Shown: one piece after another, positions 45,920-55,703 of the stretch
Position numbering within the stretch: position 1 is the stretch's first letter
Layout of the letters: each line of letters starts with the position of its first letter
Assembly: GCA_005878635.1 (NCBI GenBank)
Contig: VBLS01000110.1
Span: 9,689-73,688, forward strand
Source of the DNA: Methanobacteriota archaeon
GTDB taxonomy: Archaea; Thermoplasmatota; Thermoplasmata; RBG-16-68-12
Direction of reading: 5' to 3'
Length of the DNA: 64,000 nucleotides
The notes under the pieces: model-generated
The model's database searches: none
The model's input: the letters and a program-made list of their open reading frames with translations, nothing else
What the model was told of the DNA's origin: nothing
Translations under genes and position numbers: made by a program

Positions 45920-46945
45920 TCAGTGGATCGGTACGTCCCGGATCCGGATGCCGAACCTGCGGAACCAACCCTCCACGTCCGACGCAGTTGCTTTCCGATA
46001 CACCTCGCGAACTCGTCGCTTCTGCACCGCGCGTGGAACCCCCTGATAGGCGTCATAACGGCCTTGGAGGTGCGCGCGAACGACGTCGCGGAAGGTGAGC
46101 GACTGGCCGAAAGTAATCGGGTATCGGTTCGGCCGTATCCGCCGTCGGAGGGCTACGATGTTCCTCGCGGCATTCCACGGAGGCGCGAGCGCCACGTACC
46201 GCCAGGGGTAATTTTGCACGAGGTTCCAAATCCGGTTTCGTTCGCTAATGTAGGTTTTCCAAGGAGAGTTCGGGGCCGTCGAAGCGGAGTGCTTGTGGTA
46301 GACGATCGCATTGGGCGCGAACGCCGCCCGATATCCGGCGATCCGAATGCGCCACGCCAGGTCCACATCCTCCAGGTAGGCCACGAAGTCGGCGTCCAGC
46401 AGGCCGACCGTTTCCAGGCTTGATCGGCGGTACAACGCGGCGCCTCCAGATCCTCCGAAGACCTCCGGGTCGTGATCGAACTGCCCCTCGTCCTTCTGGA
46501 GCCACCCGCGATCGACTCCCGCACCGTCCCGGGTGATCCAGATGCCCGCTCCATTCAGGACGTCCGGATGGTCCATCAGCAAGAGCTTCGCGGCCACCGC
46601 TCCGACCCCGGGAGCGTCCGCGGCGCGGACGAGGTTCGCGAGCCATTCCGGGTCGACGCGGGTGTCGTTGTTCAACGGGACGATGAACTCGCATCGAGGG
46701 TCCGCGAGGGCTTCTTGCATCCCGACATTGGTGCCTCGCGCGTAGTGCAGATTCTCCGGCAGCGCGATCAACCGGGCCTCCGGGAATTCGTCGCGCACGA
46801 TTGCCGGCGAACCGTCCGTGCTCCCGTTGTCGACACAGGCCACGACGAAATCCGGGTATGTTTGGGCGAAGGCCGATGCGAGGCAGTCCCGGATGTATTC
46901 CTTTCCGTTCCAGTTGAGGACCACGATCCAAGCGCGACCGCTCAA
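45920..46945 (-). CDS. family 2 glycosyltransferase, rhamnosyltransferase-like
   Basis: This is a GT-A-fold enzyme that transfers a sugar from a nucleotide donor. The N-terminus WIVVLNWNGKEYIRDCLAS and CVDNGSTDGSPAIV are the nucleotide-binding start. The metal motif is LNNDTRVDP (DxD equivalent), followed by GGSGGAALYRR and AYLEDVDLAWRIR with the catalytic Asp. The C-terminal 80 residues are basic and may contact membrane. It is one of four same-strand glycan genes (gmd and three glycosyltransferases). The acceptor is unknown. Confidence 0.87.
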   Translation of the reverse strand: MSGRAWIVVLNWNGKEYIRDCLASAFAQTYPDFVVACVDNGSTDGSPAIVRDEFPEARLIALPENLHYARGTNVGMQEALADPRCEFIVPLNNDTRVDPEWLANLVRAADAPGVGAVAAKLLLMDHPDVLNGAGIWITRDGAGVDRGWLQKDEGQFDHDPEVFGGSGGAALYRRSSLETVGLLDADFVAYLEDVDLAWRIRIAGYRAAFAPNAIVYHKHSASTAPNSPWKTYISERNRIWNLVQNYPWRYVALAPPWNAARNIVALRRRIRPNRYPITFGQSLTFRDVVRAHLQGRYDAYQGVPRAVQKRRVREVYRKATASDVEGWFRRFGIRIRDVPIH

Positions 46946-46969
46946 TGGCCTGCGGAACCGAGCCGCGGA

Positions 46970-47836
46970 TTAAACCGTTACGGGCTCGCGCAGCATCTGG
47001 AGACTGCGGCGGAGGGAGTCCATTCGCGCGTCCACGAGCCACCGCAGGGCGAGCCGCCGGCGGTGGGACCGGAGCCATTCGGCCGTCGCCGTGAGGGGGA
47101 AAAGGGCGAGGACGTCCGCGACCAGGTACAGGCGTTTACACCGATAGTTTCGGACGCACACGAGGGTCCGGTTCCGAGCCGTGTAGAACATGTACACTCG
47201 GGTCGAGGCCCTTTGCCGGCGGACAGCTTCGTGATGGGCGACGCTTTCCTTCGAATAGCCAATCCGAAATCCCGCCGCGCGCAATCGATACCCGAGGTCC
47301 AGGTCCTCCCCGTACATGAACAGGGCCGGATCGAACCCGCCAACCCGTTTGAGCGGATCGAGCCGGACGGCCATCGCGCACCCCGACACGGCGTCGATCC
47401 GTCGGTCCCCTTCGTGGACGACGCAGATTCCTCCATACAAGACTTCAAGGGCTCCGGCATAGAGGGCGGGTCCGCCGCCGTTGACGACCCGGCTTCCCAC
47501 GGCCGCCAGGGAGGGGTCGCGCTCGAGCGAGGCGAGCAGTTCCGAGAGCCAGCGGCGTTCGACGGTCGTGTCTTGATTGAGCAAGACGAGCACCGGGGAG
47601 GAGGCACGGCCGGCCGCCTGGTTCACGGCTGCCGGGAAGCCCATGTTTCGCTCGTTTCGCATGAGGCGGAAGTTCGGGAATTGGCTGCGGAAACCTTCCG
47701 CGACCGCGACGGTTCCATCCTCCGATCCGTTGTCGACAATCATGAGCTCGTACTCGGACGCCGGGATATCCATCCGAGAAAGGGATTCGAGGCAAGGCCG
47801 AAGGAACCTTTCCCCGTTGTAGCCGACGATGACCAC
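46970..47836 (-). CDS. family 2 glycosyltransferase
   Basis: This is a second GT2 enzyme with VIVGYNGERFLRPCLESL, IVDNGSEDG and LLNQDTTVERRWL (metal site) and YGEDLDLGYRLR (catalytic Asp). The GTG at 47836 is the only available start, because the frame is closed by the stop of the upstream GT4 gene 34 bp earlier, so the N-terminus is very short. The C-terminal region has hydrophobic and basic helices. It resembles its neighbour in motif layout and probably acts in the same glycan. Confidence 0.85.
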   Translation of the reverse strand: MVIVGYNGERFLRPCLESLSRMDIPASEYELMIVDNGSEDGTVAVAEGFRSQFPNFRLMRNERNMGFPAAVNQAAGRASSPVLVLLNQDTTVERRWLSELLASLERDPSLAAVGSRVVNGGGPALYAGALEVLYGGICVVHEGDRRIDAVSGCAMAVRLDPLKRVGGFDPALFMYGEDLDLGYRLRAAGFRIGYSKESVAHHEAVRRQRASTRVYMFYTARNRTLVCVRNYRCKRLYLVADVLALFPLTATAEWLRSHRRRLALRWLVDARMDSLRRSLQMLREPVTV

Positions 47837-47869
47837 GCTCGCTCGGAGATGGTGAGAGATGGTTGCACC

Positions 47870-48982
47870 TCAGGTCTTGGGCCGGACGCACTCCGCGTAC
47901 AGGCGCTCGTAGGACGATGCGATCGCGTCCCAAGTGTATTGCGTTCGGACGAGGTCGCAGCCCGCCGCGCCGAGGGTTTGGCGCCGGATCGGATCGCGAA
48001 GGAGGGAGATCATCGAATCGGCAAGGGGTTCCACCTGGCCCGCCGGCACGAGGATTGCGTTTCCCTCGTTGCACAGGTCCGGGATGCCGCCGACCTTCGA
48101 GGCGATGACGGGCAATCCCGCGGCCCAGGCCTCCAAGAGGGCGAGGGGGAATCCCTCGAATCGGGACGGCAGGACGAAGACGGTCGCCCGTCCATAGGCT
48201 TCGATGAGGTCCGGGCGTGATAAGGATCCGAGGAACCGGACGGTGTCGGCCAATCCCAGGCTGTGCGCCCGTCGCTCCAGAGCCTGCCTCTCGGGTCCGT
48301 CTCCGGCCAGCTCCAAGACAAACGGTTCGGGTAGGCGCGACCTCACCAGGGCCGTCGCTTCCAGAAGGACGTCAATTCCTTTCTGGTACACGTGCCTCCC
48401 GACGAAGAGGAATCGGACTGGATTCTGTGCGAGGCCCGGCGTATGGAACTCCGAGGCATCCACTCCATTGGGCACGAGAGAGGCCCGCGGTATTCCGGCG
48501 CGCCGGATCGCTTGAACCGATGCGCTGTCCACGGAGCTGATCGCGTCGTACCCCTGATGGAGCAACGAGCGTTCCACCCAGCCGAGGAGAGACCCCCGGG
48601 GGCGGTACGGAAACCAGACACCGTGGCACGTGAGGAGGATCGGAATCCGCTCTCTCTTGGCCGTGCGGACGACCGCCGAACCGACGTCGACCGCGTGCGC
48701 GTGGACGAGTTCGATCCCGAGGGCCGCGAGGTGTTCTCGGGACCACACCCGTATCGCGCGCATCCCTCGCAAGCGTCGCGCTCCGATTCGATCCAACCCA
48801 TCCAGGGTCTGCATGGGTCCCACGGGATGGACATGGTCCGTCTCCTGGATTCCTTCGGCGCGGTACGTGAGGACATGGACATCGTGGCCGTTCCGCGATT
48901 GGACTTGAGCTAGGGACGAAACGGCCGTCGCGTCGCCGCCGACGACGGGTGGGAACTTCTTCGTCACATGGAGGATTCGCAC
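47870..48982 (-). CDS. family 4 glycosyltransferase
   Basis: This GT-B-fold enzyme of the GT4 family uses a nucleotide sugar such as GDP-mannose. The start MRILHVTKKFPPVVGGDATAV is typical. The donor site includes FVGRHVYQKGIDVLLEA and the conserved EX7E-like pair in PSRFEGFPLALLEAWAAG. Length (370) is normal. It is the first gene of the minus-strand glycan group, divergent from a methyltransferase gene. GDP-mannose use would match Gmd, but donor specificity cannot be read from sequence. Confidence 0.89.
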   Translation of the reverse strand: MRILHVTKKFPPVVGGDATAVSSLAQVQSRNGHDVHVLTYRAEGIQETDHVHPVGPMQTLDGLDRIGARRLRGMRAIRVWSREHLAALGIELVHAHAVDVGSAVVRTAKRERIPILLTCHGVWFPYRPRGSLLGWVERSLLHQGYDAISSVDSASVQAIRRAGIPRASLVPNGVDASEFHTPGLAQNPVRFLFVGRHVYQKGIDVLLEATALVRSRLPEPFVLELAGDGPERQALERRAHSLGLADTVRFLGSLSRPDLIEAYGRATVFVLPSRFEGFPLALLEAWAAGLPVIASKVGGIPDLCNEGNAILVPAGQVEPLADSMISLLRDPIRRQTLGAAGCDLVRTQYTWDAIASSYERLYAECVRPKT

Positions 48983-49116
48983 GTCGGCCGCGGATTCCCA
49001 CGAACCGGCATAAAGCTGTCAGGGCAGAAGCCCGTGGGGTGCGACGATCGAGCCAGACCCCGCATCGAATCACCCGCCGACTCCTTGTACTCTCTCGCGA
49101 TGCAGAGTCTACACCC

Positions 49117-50139
49117 ATGCCGGATAATGAAGGCGTCCGGGTCCGAGAGGCGCTGCGTTGCCCGTTGTGCGGCAACCTTGGCGCGATCCTCTACTCCGGC
49201 CTGCGGGACCGCTACTGGGATGCACCAGGAAGTTGGAGCCTGCGACGATGCGGCACATGCGGCCACCTGTGGTTGGACCCGCAACCGGAGCCCGGAGAAA
49301 TCGGGAAGCTGTACACGTCGTACTTCAGCCACGGCGAGACCCCGCGTCTCCCGTTCGTCGGCGACGGATTCTGGGAGAAGGCCAGCCGAGGGGTCCTCGA
49401 GGCCCTCGGATATCGAGGGATTGCAAAGGGCCCGAGGGAACGCTGGATCGGAGGGCTGCTCCGCCTCATGCCCCCCGTGTGGGACGAGTGCGCCCAAGTC
49501 GTCCGCTCCGTCCGTGGCCCGGTCCGAGGCGAACTCTTCGATGTCGGCTGCGGGAACGGGTCCTATCTCGAAGTCATGCGCGCCCTTGGCTGGAGGGTGC
49601 GGGGCCTGGAGCCCGACCCCGTGGCTGCTCGGATTGCCCGGGGCCGCGGTTTCGATGTGATCGAGCGGTCGATCGAGGAGGCCGATATTCCGCAGGAATC
49701 ACTCCAAGTCGTCACGATGGACCACGTGATCGAACATGTGATCGATCCCGTCCAGGCCCTTGCGACGGCTCACGGTTGGCTCAAGGAAGGCGGACAGATG
49801 ACCATCACGACGCCGAACGCCGAGAGCCGAGGCCATCGAAAATTCAGGGACGCGTGGTTCCATCTCGATCCTCCGCGGCATCTGCACCTTTTCTCCCTGC
49901 GCAATTTGATGGCTTGCGTCGAACGCGCCGGACTCCGGACGGTCGAGTGTGGCACGGTCGGGAGCGGTCATCTGGTCTACGACGGCAGCGTGTCCGTTCG
50001 GACGACGGGCCGTTTTCGTGTGGGCGACCTGACGACCGTCGCGAGCGGGCGGGACCGCGCGTTTCGGATCGGAGAGAGCTTCCTCGTGCGGGTCCGGCCC
50101 GCGGCGGGCGAGGAGATCTTCCTCACCTGCAAACGGTAG
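49117..50139 (+). CDS. class I SAM-dependent methyltransferase with zinc-binding N-terminus
   Basis: The N-terminal region has two CxxC pairs (CPLCG and CGTCG, residues 13-40) as in the family of methyltransferases that modify sugars in polysaccharide clusters. The SAM site is LFDVGCGNGSYLEVM (about residue 142), followed by GLEPDP, TMDHVIEHVIDP and ITTPNAESRG. The C-terminal half has no other motif. The start ATG is MPDNEGVRV; the open frame extends 56 codons upstream without family content. It is divergent from the GT4 gene and convergent with the membrane enzyme downstream. Confidence 0.83.
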   Translation: MPDNEGVRVREALRCPLCGNLGAILYSGLRDRYWDAPGSWSLRRCGTCGHLWLDPQPEPGEIGKLYTSYFSHGETPRLPFVGDGFWEKASRGVLEALGYRGIAKGPRERWIGGLLRLMPPVWDECAQVVRSVRGPVRGELFDVGCGNGSYLEVMRALGWRVRGLEPDPVAARIARGRGFDVIERSIEEADIPQESLQVVTMDHVIEHVIDPVQALATAHGWLKEGGQMTITTPNAESRGHRKFRDAWFHLDPPRHLHLFSLRNLMACVERAGLRTVECGTVGSGHLVYDGSVSVRTTGRFRVGDLTTVASGRDRAFRIGESFLVRVRPAAGEEIFLTCKR

Positions 50140-50154
50140 CGGGCGACCGAAAGA

Positions 50155-51825
50155 CTAGCACGAAGCGTCGCAGCCGCGGGCGATCCAGTACAACCGGGCG
50201 TATCCGTTGTCGAAGACTTTCATGAAGGGCGCATCGTCGAAGCGCGCGATCACGCCGCGATCCATGGGCTCCGCGGGCTCCCACGGGAGAAGCCGGATCC
50301 CCTGCTCCATGTCCCGATCGATCCAGAGGTACGTCCCGTTGCGTGTGCCGGAAGGCGATGGGATCGGTTGAAGGACCGCGGACGGGTCGATGACGGTCCG
50401 GTCCCAGGTGGCGTTCAAGCCGCCGAACCCAAAGACAATCGAGGACGCGTGGTGGTCCGTGACGATCAGGCCCTCGGCATGGTCCCTCGCCCAATAGGCC
50501 GGATCAATTCCCGCCGGGATCGTGCCCTCTTTCCATCCCGCGAACGTGGACGGTGGCGGGATGCCCGCGAGGCCGTTCGCGACCAAGAGGACCGCGCAGG
50601 CGGCGAGGGCGAGATGTCGCCGAGGCCCGCGAAGGCCTCCCAGATCGAGGAGTCGGGAGAAACCCACCGCCGCGAAGATTCCGAACGGGATGAGCAGGTA
50701 CTCCAGATGCCGGTAGGGAATGATCACGCGCGGGGCGACCGCGATGCCGACGAGCGCGGAGAGGAGGAGGATCGCGAGCCAGACGGTGGCATGGAAACCG
50801 TCTTTCTCGAAGTCGAGGAATCGCCTGCCGGCCGCGGAGAAGGAGAGGAGGATGACCAGCGGGACGAAGTAGGCGAGGCCTTCGGGGGGGACCCGGACGG
50901 TCGTCCCGGGGACGCTCCCCAGGATCGTCACCACTCCGATGGCGAGCAAGGTGACCGCAGCGGCGAGCCATGACGCCGCGATCGTCCGGAAGCCCGGAGC
51001 TCGAGGTCGGTACCGCCAGGCGACCCTGGGGCGGAGAGCGACGAGCGCCGCCAAGAGGAGGAGTCCGAAGGCGAAGCCAACGAACAGAAGCCACCACGGT
51101 CGGATGTCGACGTCGGTCAGGATTGACTCGCGGAACGTGGTCGCATAGCCGAACCAATACGCGAGGGTCCCGACGGTGAGGACCGACGCGAAGGCGATCT
51201 CGCGTATCGTGCCGGCGCCGGGGGACCAAGGACGCACCAAGCCTCCGATCGCGATCGCCCCGAGGACCATGACGAGGAAGAAATAGGCCGAGAGGTGATG
51301 CGTGACGATCAAAGCCCCCGAGACCAGGAGCAGCGGTGCGAGGGCTTTCGGATCCGCCCGGAGCCGGAGGAAGAGGACCAGGCCCGCGAACACGAACAGG
51401 TCCCCGAGGGTGGCGGGCGCCGCGTGGGCCGTCGTGTACGCGTGGGGGATGGCGCCCGCGAGGAACGCGGCCGCGAAGAGTCCGAAGCGCGCCTCCTTCG
51501 TGATGCGGACCGCGAGGAGGAACATGGGAACGACGGCGAAGGCTCCGAGGATGGGGATGAGGAGGTTCATGACGGTGGGGACGTCTCCGCCGGCCAGGTC
51601 CACCAGGCCTGCCTGCGGAAAGAAGACGCCGGGAAAGTAGGGGTACGTGATCCCCCATCCGTTGTATACGGTGGAAACGTGGCGGGTGCGAAGGAGGCTC
51701 TGAAGGATCGCGAAGTATTCGCCGGTGTCGGATCCCCAGTAGAGGAACGACCAGAGCGGCGAAAGGCGAATGGCGATCGCGGCAAGCAGGATCGCCGCCA
51801 GGGCCGCTCGAACGGACTTCCTCAT
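50155..51825 (-). CDS. polytopic membrane glycosyltransferase-like protein (GT-C type)
   Basis: This is an integral membrane protein with about eleven to thirteen hydrophobic helices (from residue 5 to about 435) and an extracytoplasmic C-terminal domain of roughly 120 residues. The first large loop holds FLYWGSDTGEYFAI, where an Asp after the first helix is typical of GT-C glycosyltransferases that use lipid-linked sugars. The YNGWGITYPYFPGVFFPQ motif in the same loop is also like those enzymes. Cys residues cluster at the very end (GCDASC). It probably transfers or assembles glycan on the outer face, in line with the neighbouring glycan genes, but the reaction is not proven. Confidence 0.7.
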   Translation of the reverse strand: MRKSVRAALAAILLAAIAIRLSPLWSFLYWGSDTGEYFAILQSLLRTRHVSTVYNGWGITYPYFPGVFFPQAGLVDLAGGDVPTVMNLLIPILGAFAVVPMFLLAVRITKEARFGLFAAAFLAGAIPHAYTTAHAAPATLGDLFVFAGLVLFLRLRADPKALAPLLLVSGALIVTHHLSAYFFLVMVLGAIAIGGLVRPWSPGAGTIREIAFASVLTVGTLAYWFGYATTFRESILTDVDIRPWWLLFVGFAFGLLLLAALVALRPRVAWRYRPRAPGFRTIAASWLAAAVTLLAIGVVTILGSVPGTTVRVPPEGLAYFVPLVILLSFSAAGRRFLDFEKDGFHATVWLAILLLSALVGIAVAPRVIIPYRHLEYLLIPFGIFAAVGFSRLLDLGGLRGPRRHLALAACAVLLVANGLAGIPPPSTFAGWKEGTIPAGIDPAYWARDHAEGLIVTDHHASSIVFGFGGLNATWDRTVIDPSAVLQPIPSPSGTRNGTYLWIDRDMEQGIRLLPWEPAEPMDRGVIARFDDAPFMKVFDNGYARLYWIARGCDASC

Positions 51826-51932
51826 CCGGCGGCGAACCGGCCCGCTCTGATAAAGCGTTACCGCGATGCCGCTCCGAGATCCGCGTGCAATGGGGTCGCA
51901 AACTATTTCCCCGCGAGATTTCTCTCCAACTT

Positions 51933-52259
51933 GTGGCGCGTCGTTGCCCGGAGTGCTACGCGGAACTTCCGGACAACGCGGTCTGGGTGTGCCCGACCTG
52001 TGGCTACACCCTTCGCACCCCTGCGGCGGCGAAGGCGGGGATCGTCTTCATGCTCCTGGGCCTGGCCTTCCTCGGCGTGTTCGTGTATGGCCCCGAGAAC
52101 CTGGGCCTGACCTCGGGCATCCTGCCGACGGACCTCGCGAACCTGACGATCGTGAACTTCCCCCTGCTCGTCGTGGGAATGTTCGCGTTCGGCGCATTCC
52201 TTGCCGCGGCGGCCGCGCTCAAGGTCCGGTCCGAGCAGGCCCGCCTTCAGGCCGCCTAG
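51933..52259 (+). CDS. small zinc-ribbon membrane protein
   Basis: This 108-residue protein has one zinc ribbon (CPECYAEL and CPTCGYTL, about residues 5-27) and two membrane helices (about 37-57 and 77-99). I prefer GTG at 51933, which gives VARRCPEC, because a TATA-like AAACTATTT lies about 30 nt upstream. An earlier in-frame start at 51885 would add 16 residues. It overlaps the PolD gene by 4 bp at its 3' end. Function is unknown. It is one of several membrane-bound zinc-ribbon proteins in the window. Confidence 0.68.
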   Translation: MARRCPECYAELPDNAVWVCPTCGYTLRTPAAAKAGIVFMLLGLAFLGVFVYGPENLGLTSGILPTDLANLTIVNFPLLVVGMFAFGAFLAAAAALKVRSEQARLQAA

Positions 52260-55200
52260 AAAAAGTCGTCCAGTTTGAGTTCCTGCGCGTGGTCGTTGGT
52301 GAACAGCGAGGCGATCGCGTCCTCGATCAGGTCGATTCGCTGACGGAGGTAGTTCGACACCTCGAACTGCTGGCTGATACGCTTGGAGATCTCAAGGTAT
52401 TTTTTCACGGAGCTTTCGTGGACCGTCAACGTGAGGTTCCCGCCGCATTCGACGCACCGGGCGCGGAGCGGAATGCGCCGGTACTTCGTCCCACACTTCG
52501 TGCACCGGACCTGCTGGCTCGAGAACGCCTTCAAGTTCCCGATGAGATCCGGAAGGAAATGGTGGACCACGATCCGGGCGACGACGTCGTTCGGGTCGAC
52601 CGCCCGGATTCGGAGGGCCAGTTCGAGCTGCTTGTCGATCTTCTCCGCCATCGAACCTTCTCCATAGGCCGAGGCAAGAGGGCCCTGAGCCACGCCGCGG
52701 GTCCCGTGGGTGTAGGCGAAGCCCTCGTACTGGAGGACGCTCCCGATCCGCTTCCCCACCGTGTCGATTTGGGGTTCGACTTCCTTCGGGTGGGCGAAAC
52801 GCTCCGCGGCCTCGAATAAGGATAGCGGATAGGCGCTCGAGAGATCGAGGTTGTGGGCCTCCTTGTCGATTTCGTTCGGGTCGATCCGCGTCGTCAGGAC
52901 GAGCGGGGCGTCCATGAGGCCTCCGCGCTTGTCGGGCAGGAACGATCGCGAGAAGTTGATCAGGCTGTCGAGCAACAGGATGACGGAATCCTCGTCGCCG
53001 TCGCAGTTCCGACGTCGGGCGGCGATGAGATAGGGATGGGCGAAGCAGGCATTCGCATCCGTGAATCCGACGATTCGGGCGAGCACGCCGCCGCTCGTGT
53101 GCGGCGCGAGCGTCACGACGAGATGGCCCAGGAGGTCCTGGGGCGTCTTTGCGTCGTAGAAGCGCGCGAGGCCGTACAGTCGCTCGAGCAAATCGTCGAC
53201 GAAGGCGGCCACGCGGACCAGGTATTCCCCTCCGGACCGGGCGAGGAGGATGTCCTGAGGCCGTAGCTCGAGGACCTGGTCCTCCCTCTCCAGGGGACGG
53301 CCGTTGCCATCCTGCGAGTACCCGAGTCGGCGCGCCTCGTCGACCGAGATCCCCGCCTCCTTCGGTGTGAAGTGCGTGAGCGGCAGGTTCGTCATGTCGA
53401 ATCGAGTCGTGCCGTCCTTGAACACGTAGATCTCGTGTTTCGCGCGGAGGATCCCCTTCTCGATCGGCTCCGGGGTTTTGTTCTTCGAGATCATCCCTTG
53501 GACCGCCTTGATTTCGGCCGGCTTCGGTTCGCCGAGACGGTCGAGCGCGGTCCGGAGGACCTCCGCGAGGGGAACGCGTTGCCGTGCGGGCCCGTTGCGC
53601 GCGACCGTGTGGCCGCCGCACGAGCACTTCGGGAGGAACCACCGCTTGCCGCAGGAGGAGCAGATGCGGAGGCCCACCTCGACGTCGATGGCGTCCTTCG
53701 CGGCCGCATCGAGCAGGAGCCGCTGCGCACCCCCCTCATGCCCGATCGGGAAGAGGGAATGGGGGGCGGGCTGCATCTTCCGCGGTGCCGCCTTTTCGGG
53801 CCGGGCCATCCGCGCGCCGATCCGAGTCGGGGCCCGGGCCCGGACGGGGAAGCCTGCCAACCGGCTCACGAAGGCGAGCGGATCGGCCTCCTCCGGATTC
53901 GGCGCGAGATGGAGGGCTCCGTCCCGCTCCGAGATCCCGAGCGTCGCGAGCAATACGTCGGTGTGGCGTTCGAGCATCAGGCGGCCCGCTCGCACGGAGT
54001 ACAAGGCGCCCAGCCGGACGAGCGGCTCCCGAAACGCCTCCTCGGCCGGGACGGAGAGGCGGCCTCCCTCGAAGCGTCCGTCGATGGCGATTCGCTCCCG
54101 GAGGCGACTCAACTCCTCTACGGTCAGGTCGTGGAAGAATAGGTTGTGTCGCGGATGGAGGGGGATACGGAGGTCGCGGGACCACGCCATCGCCTGCGCG
54201 GCCGATGCGGCCTCCCATCCTTCTGGGAGGGAGCCGAGGGCCTCCTGGAGGAGGAGCCCATACCACTCCAGGGAGAAGCCGCCGGGCATGAGCACGTGGT
54301 TGTTCTCCAAGAATTCGCCGAACGGGATCAGGATCTCGCCGAGGTCCGCGATCACCCGGACGTGGCCGGCGAGGCGTTTCGCCGCCGCGGCATCGGGGAC
54401 CTCGATGAAATCGCCCGTGTCGAGGACGACGAGGGGCCCTTCGATCGTGTCGCAGGGCGTCACCGCGCCCGCCTTCCCCGGTCGTTCCGTCTTGATCTGC
54501 GTCCCGACCGCGATGAAGTCGTCGAGGATGTGCATCGTTGCGGGATGCAGGGCGACGGCCGCGAGGCCCGTGGCCCGGGTCCGACCGTATCGGAGGCGGA
54601 GGCCGCCGGGGCGGCTGGGATGGCAGAGGACCGGTCGGCCCGCGACGATATTCTGGATGAACACCTCGCTCGGCTCGACCCCGCTGTCTTCCGTGAGCTC
54701 CTCCGGTCCCGCATTCTTCTGCTCGACGTAGGCCGCCACGAACTCCCACCCGTCGATGCGGAGCTTCCGGACATGCTTGAGGATCTTCGGCGCTTTCAAG
54801 CACATGCCGTCCGCAATCACGAGGCATGCGCCGCCGCGGATCCGGTTCGTCTCGATCCGGGGGAGGTCTCGGAACCCGCTGATCTCCGCGTCCTCGGTCC
54901 CCTCCCCGTTGATGGAGACGGGACAGTTCGAGACAATTAGCGAGATCTCCTCCTCGGAGGGCGTGTACTGGAGGTGCTGCACCTGGCGGTACAGAGGGAT
55001 CTCCTCCTTGAACCGCTCGACCTCTTCGCGGGCCGGCTGGTATCGGCCGATGCCGAGCTCCCGCCGGACGACGTCGGCGATGAGGACGCTGAGGGCCTGC
55101 CCGGTGCCGCCCGCCGATCGGATCGGGCCGGCGTACGACAGGTCGACGTACGAGGTCCCGTCCCGGTTCCGTTTGATCTTCACGGTGGCGAGGCCCTCGA

Positions 55201-55567
55201 GGGGCGCGACGAGGATGCCTTCCGTCAGGATCGCGAGGCCGACGCGGACGGCTCGCTCGACCGCTTTCTCCTTGCTCGCCGCGGGGCGGAGGGCCATCTC
55301 CTTGGCGACGAGGATCGCGAGCTCTTCCCGGTCGTGGTGCTTCGCCAGTTCCCGGATGCGACGGGCGACGCCTTCGACCTCGTAATGTTCGAGCAAGCGC
55401 TCGACCCGAGAGGCGAGGTCGTCGGTCAGGGGGATCTCCACGTCGAGTTCGGGGTCGAAGCCGCGGGCCCGCGCAGCCCGGGCGATGGCGTACGTCGCGT
55501 CGACCTGTGACGCGAGGCGACCGAAGTAGGAGCGGACCTCCTCCGACACGACGGGCGAAGAACCCAT
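52256..55567 (-). CDS. polC: DNA polymerase D large subunit DP2
   Basis: DP2 is the catalytic subunit of the replicative family-D polymerase of euryarchaea and works with the DP1 exonuclease subunit. The catalytic two-barrel site contains RRNCDGDEDSVILLLDS (about residue 854), with the essential Asp pair. Zinc-binding Cys pairs are visible at CSSCGKRWFLPKCSCGG (about 630) and CTKCGTKYRRIPLRARCVECGG (near 1020). The chain ends LKLDDFF, a terminal PCNA-binding PIP-type motif. No intein is present (1103 residues). The minus-strand TATA GGCATATACCC lies at 55614-55624. DP1 is not in this window. Confidence 0.96.
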   Translation of the reverse strand: MGSSPVVSEEVRSYFGRLASQVDATYAIARAARARGFDPELDVEIPLTDDLASRVERLLEHYEVEGVARRIRELAKHHDREELAILVAKEMALRPAASKEKAVERAVRVGLAILTEGILVAPLEGLATVKIKRNRDGTSYVDLSYAGPIRSAGGTGQALSVLIADVVRRELGIGRYQPAREEVERFKEEIPLYRQVQHLQYTPSEEEISLIVSNCPVSINGEGTEDAEISGFRDLPRIETNRIRGGACLVIADGMCLKAPKILKHVRKLRIDGWEFVAAYVEQKNAGPEELTEDSGVEPSEVFIQNIVAGRPVLCHPSRPGGLRLRYGRTRATGLAAVALHPATMHILDDFIAVGTQIKTERPGKAGAVTPCDTIEGPLVVLDTGDFIEVPDAAAAKRLAGHVRVIADLGEILIPFGEFLENNHVLMPGGFSLEWYGLLLQEALGSLPEGWEAASAAQAMAWSRDLRIPLHPRHNLFFHDLTVEELSRLRERIAIDGRFEGGRLSVPAEEAFREPLVRLGALYSVRAGRLMLERHTDVLLATLGISERDGALHLAPNPEEADPLAFVSRLAGFPVRARAPTRIGARMARPEKAAPRKMQPAPHSLFPIGHEGGAQRLLLDAAAKDAIDVEVGLRICSSCGKRWFLPKCSCGGHTVARNGPARQRVPLAEVLRTALDRLGEPKPAEIKAVQGMISKNKTPEPIEKGILRAKHEIYVFKDGTTRFDMTNLPLTHFTPKEAGISVDEARRLGYSQDGNGRPLEREDQVLELRPQDILLARSGGEYLVRVAAFVDDLLERLYGLARFYDAKTPQDLLGHLVVTLAPHTSGGVLARIVGFTDANACFAHPYLIAARRRNCDGDEDSVILLLDSLINFSRSFLPDKRGGLMDAPLVLTTRIDPNEIDKEAHNLDLSSAYPLSLFEAAERFAHPKEVEPQIDTVGKRIGSVLQYEGFAYTHGTRGVAQGPLASAYGEGSMAEKIDKQLELALRIRAVDPNDVVARIVVHHFLPDLIGNLKAFSSQQVRCTKCGTKYRRIPLRARCVECGGNLTLTVHESSVKKYLEISKRISQQFEVSNYLRQRIDLIEDAIASLFTNDHAQELKLDDFF

Positions 55568-55668
55568 TCCATCCCTTCGAGAGGCGAGAGCGGGCGCGCG
55601 TATCCGGAGGACCGGGTATATGCCTTTGCTTCAACACCCATGCGGCGCCACGAATTTCCACGGGTGAA

Positions 55669-55677
55669 GCTTTATCG
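55669..55677 (+). promoter_or_regulatory. TATA box of thioredoxin-like gene
   Basis: GCTTTATCG lies 27-35 nt upstream of the ATG at 55704, predicting a leaderless message. Confidence 0.45.
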
Positions 55678-55703
55678 CCATCGGCCGGGTCTTATCGGGT
55701 AGC

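Noticed and set aside
53736..55661. 641-residue frame on the PolD strand
   Set aside because: It lies in an alternative frame of the DP2 gene and is an Arg/Pro/Gly-rich low-complexity translation with no motif.
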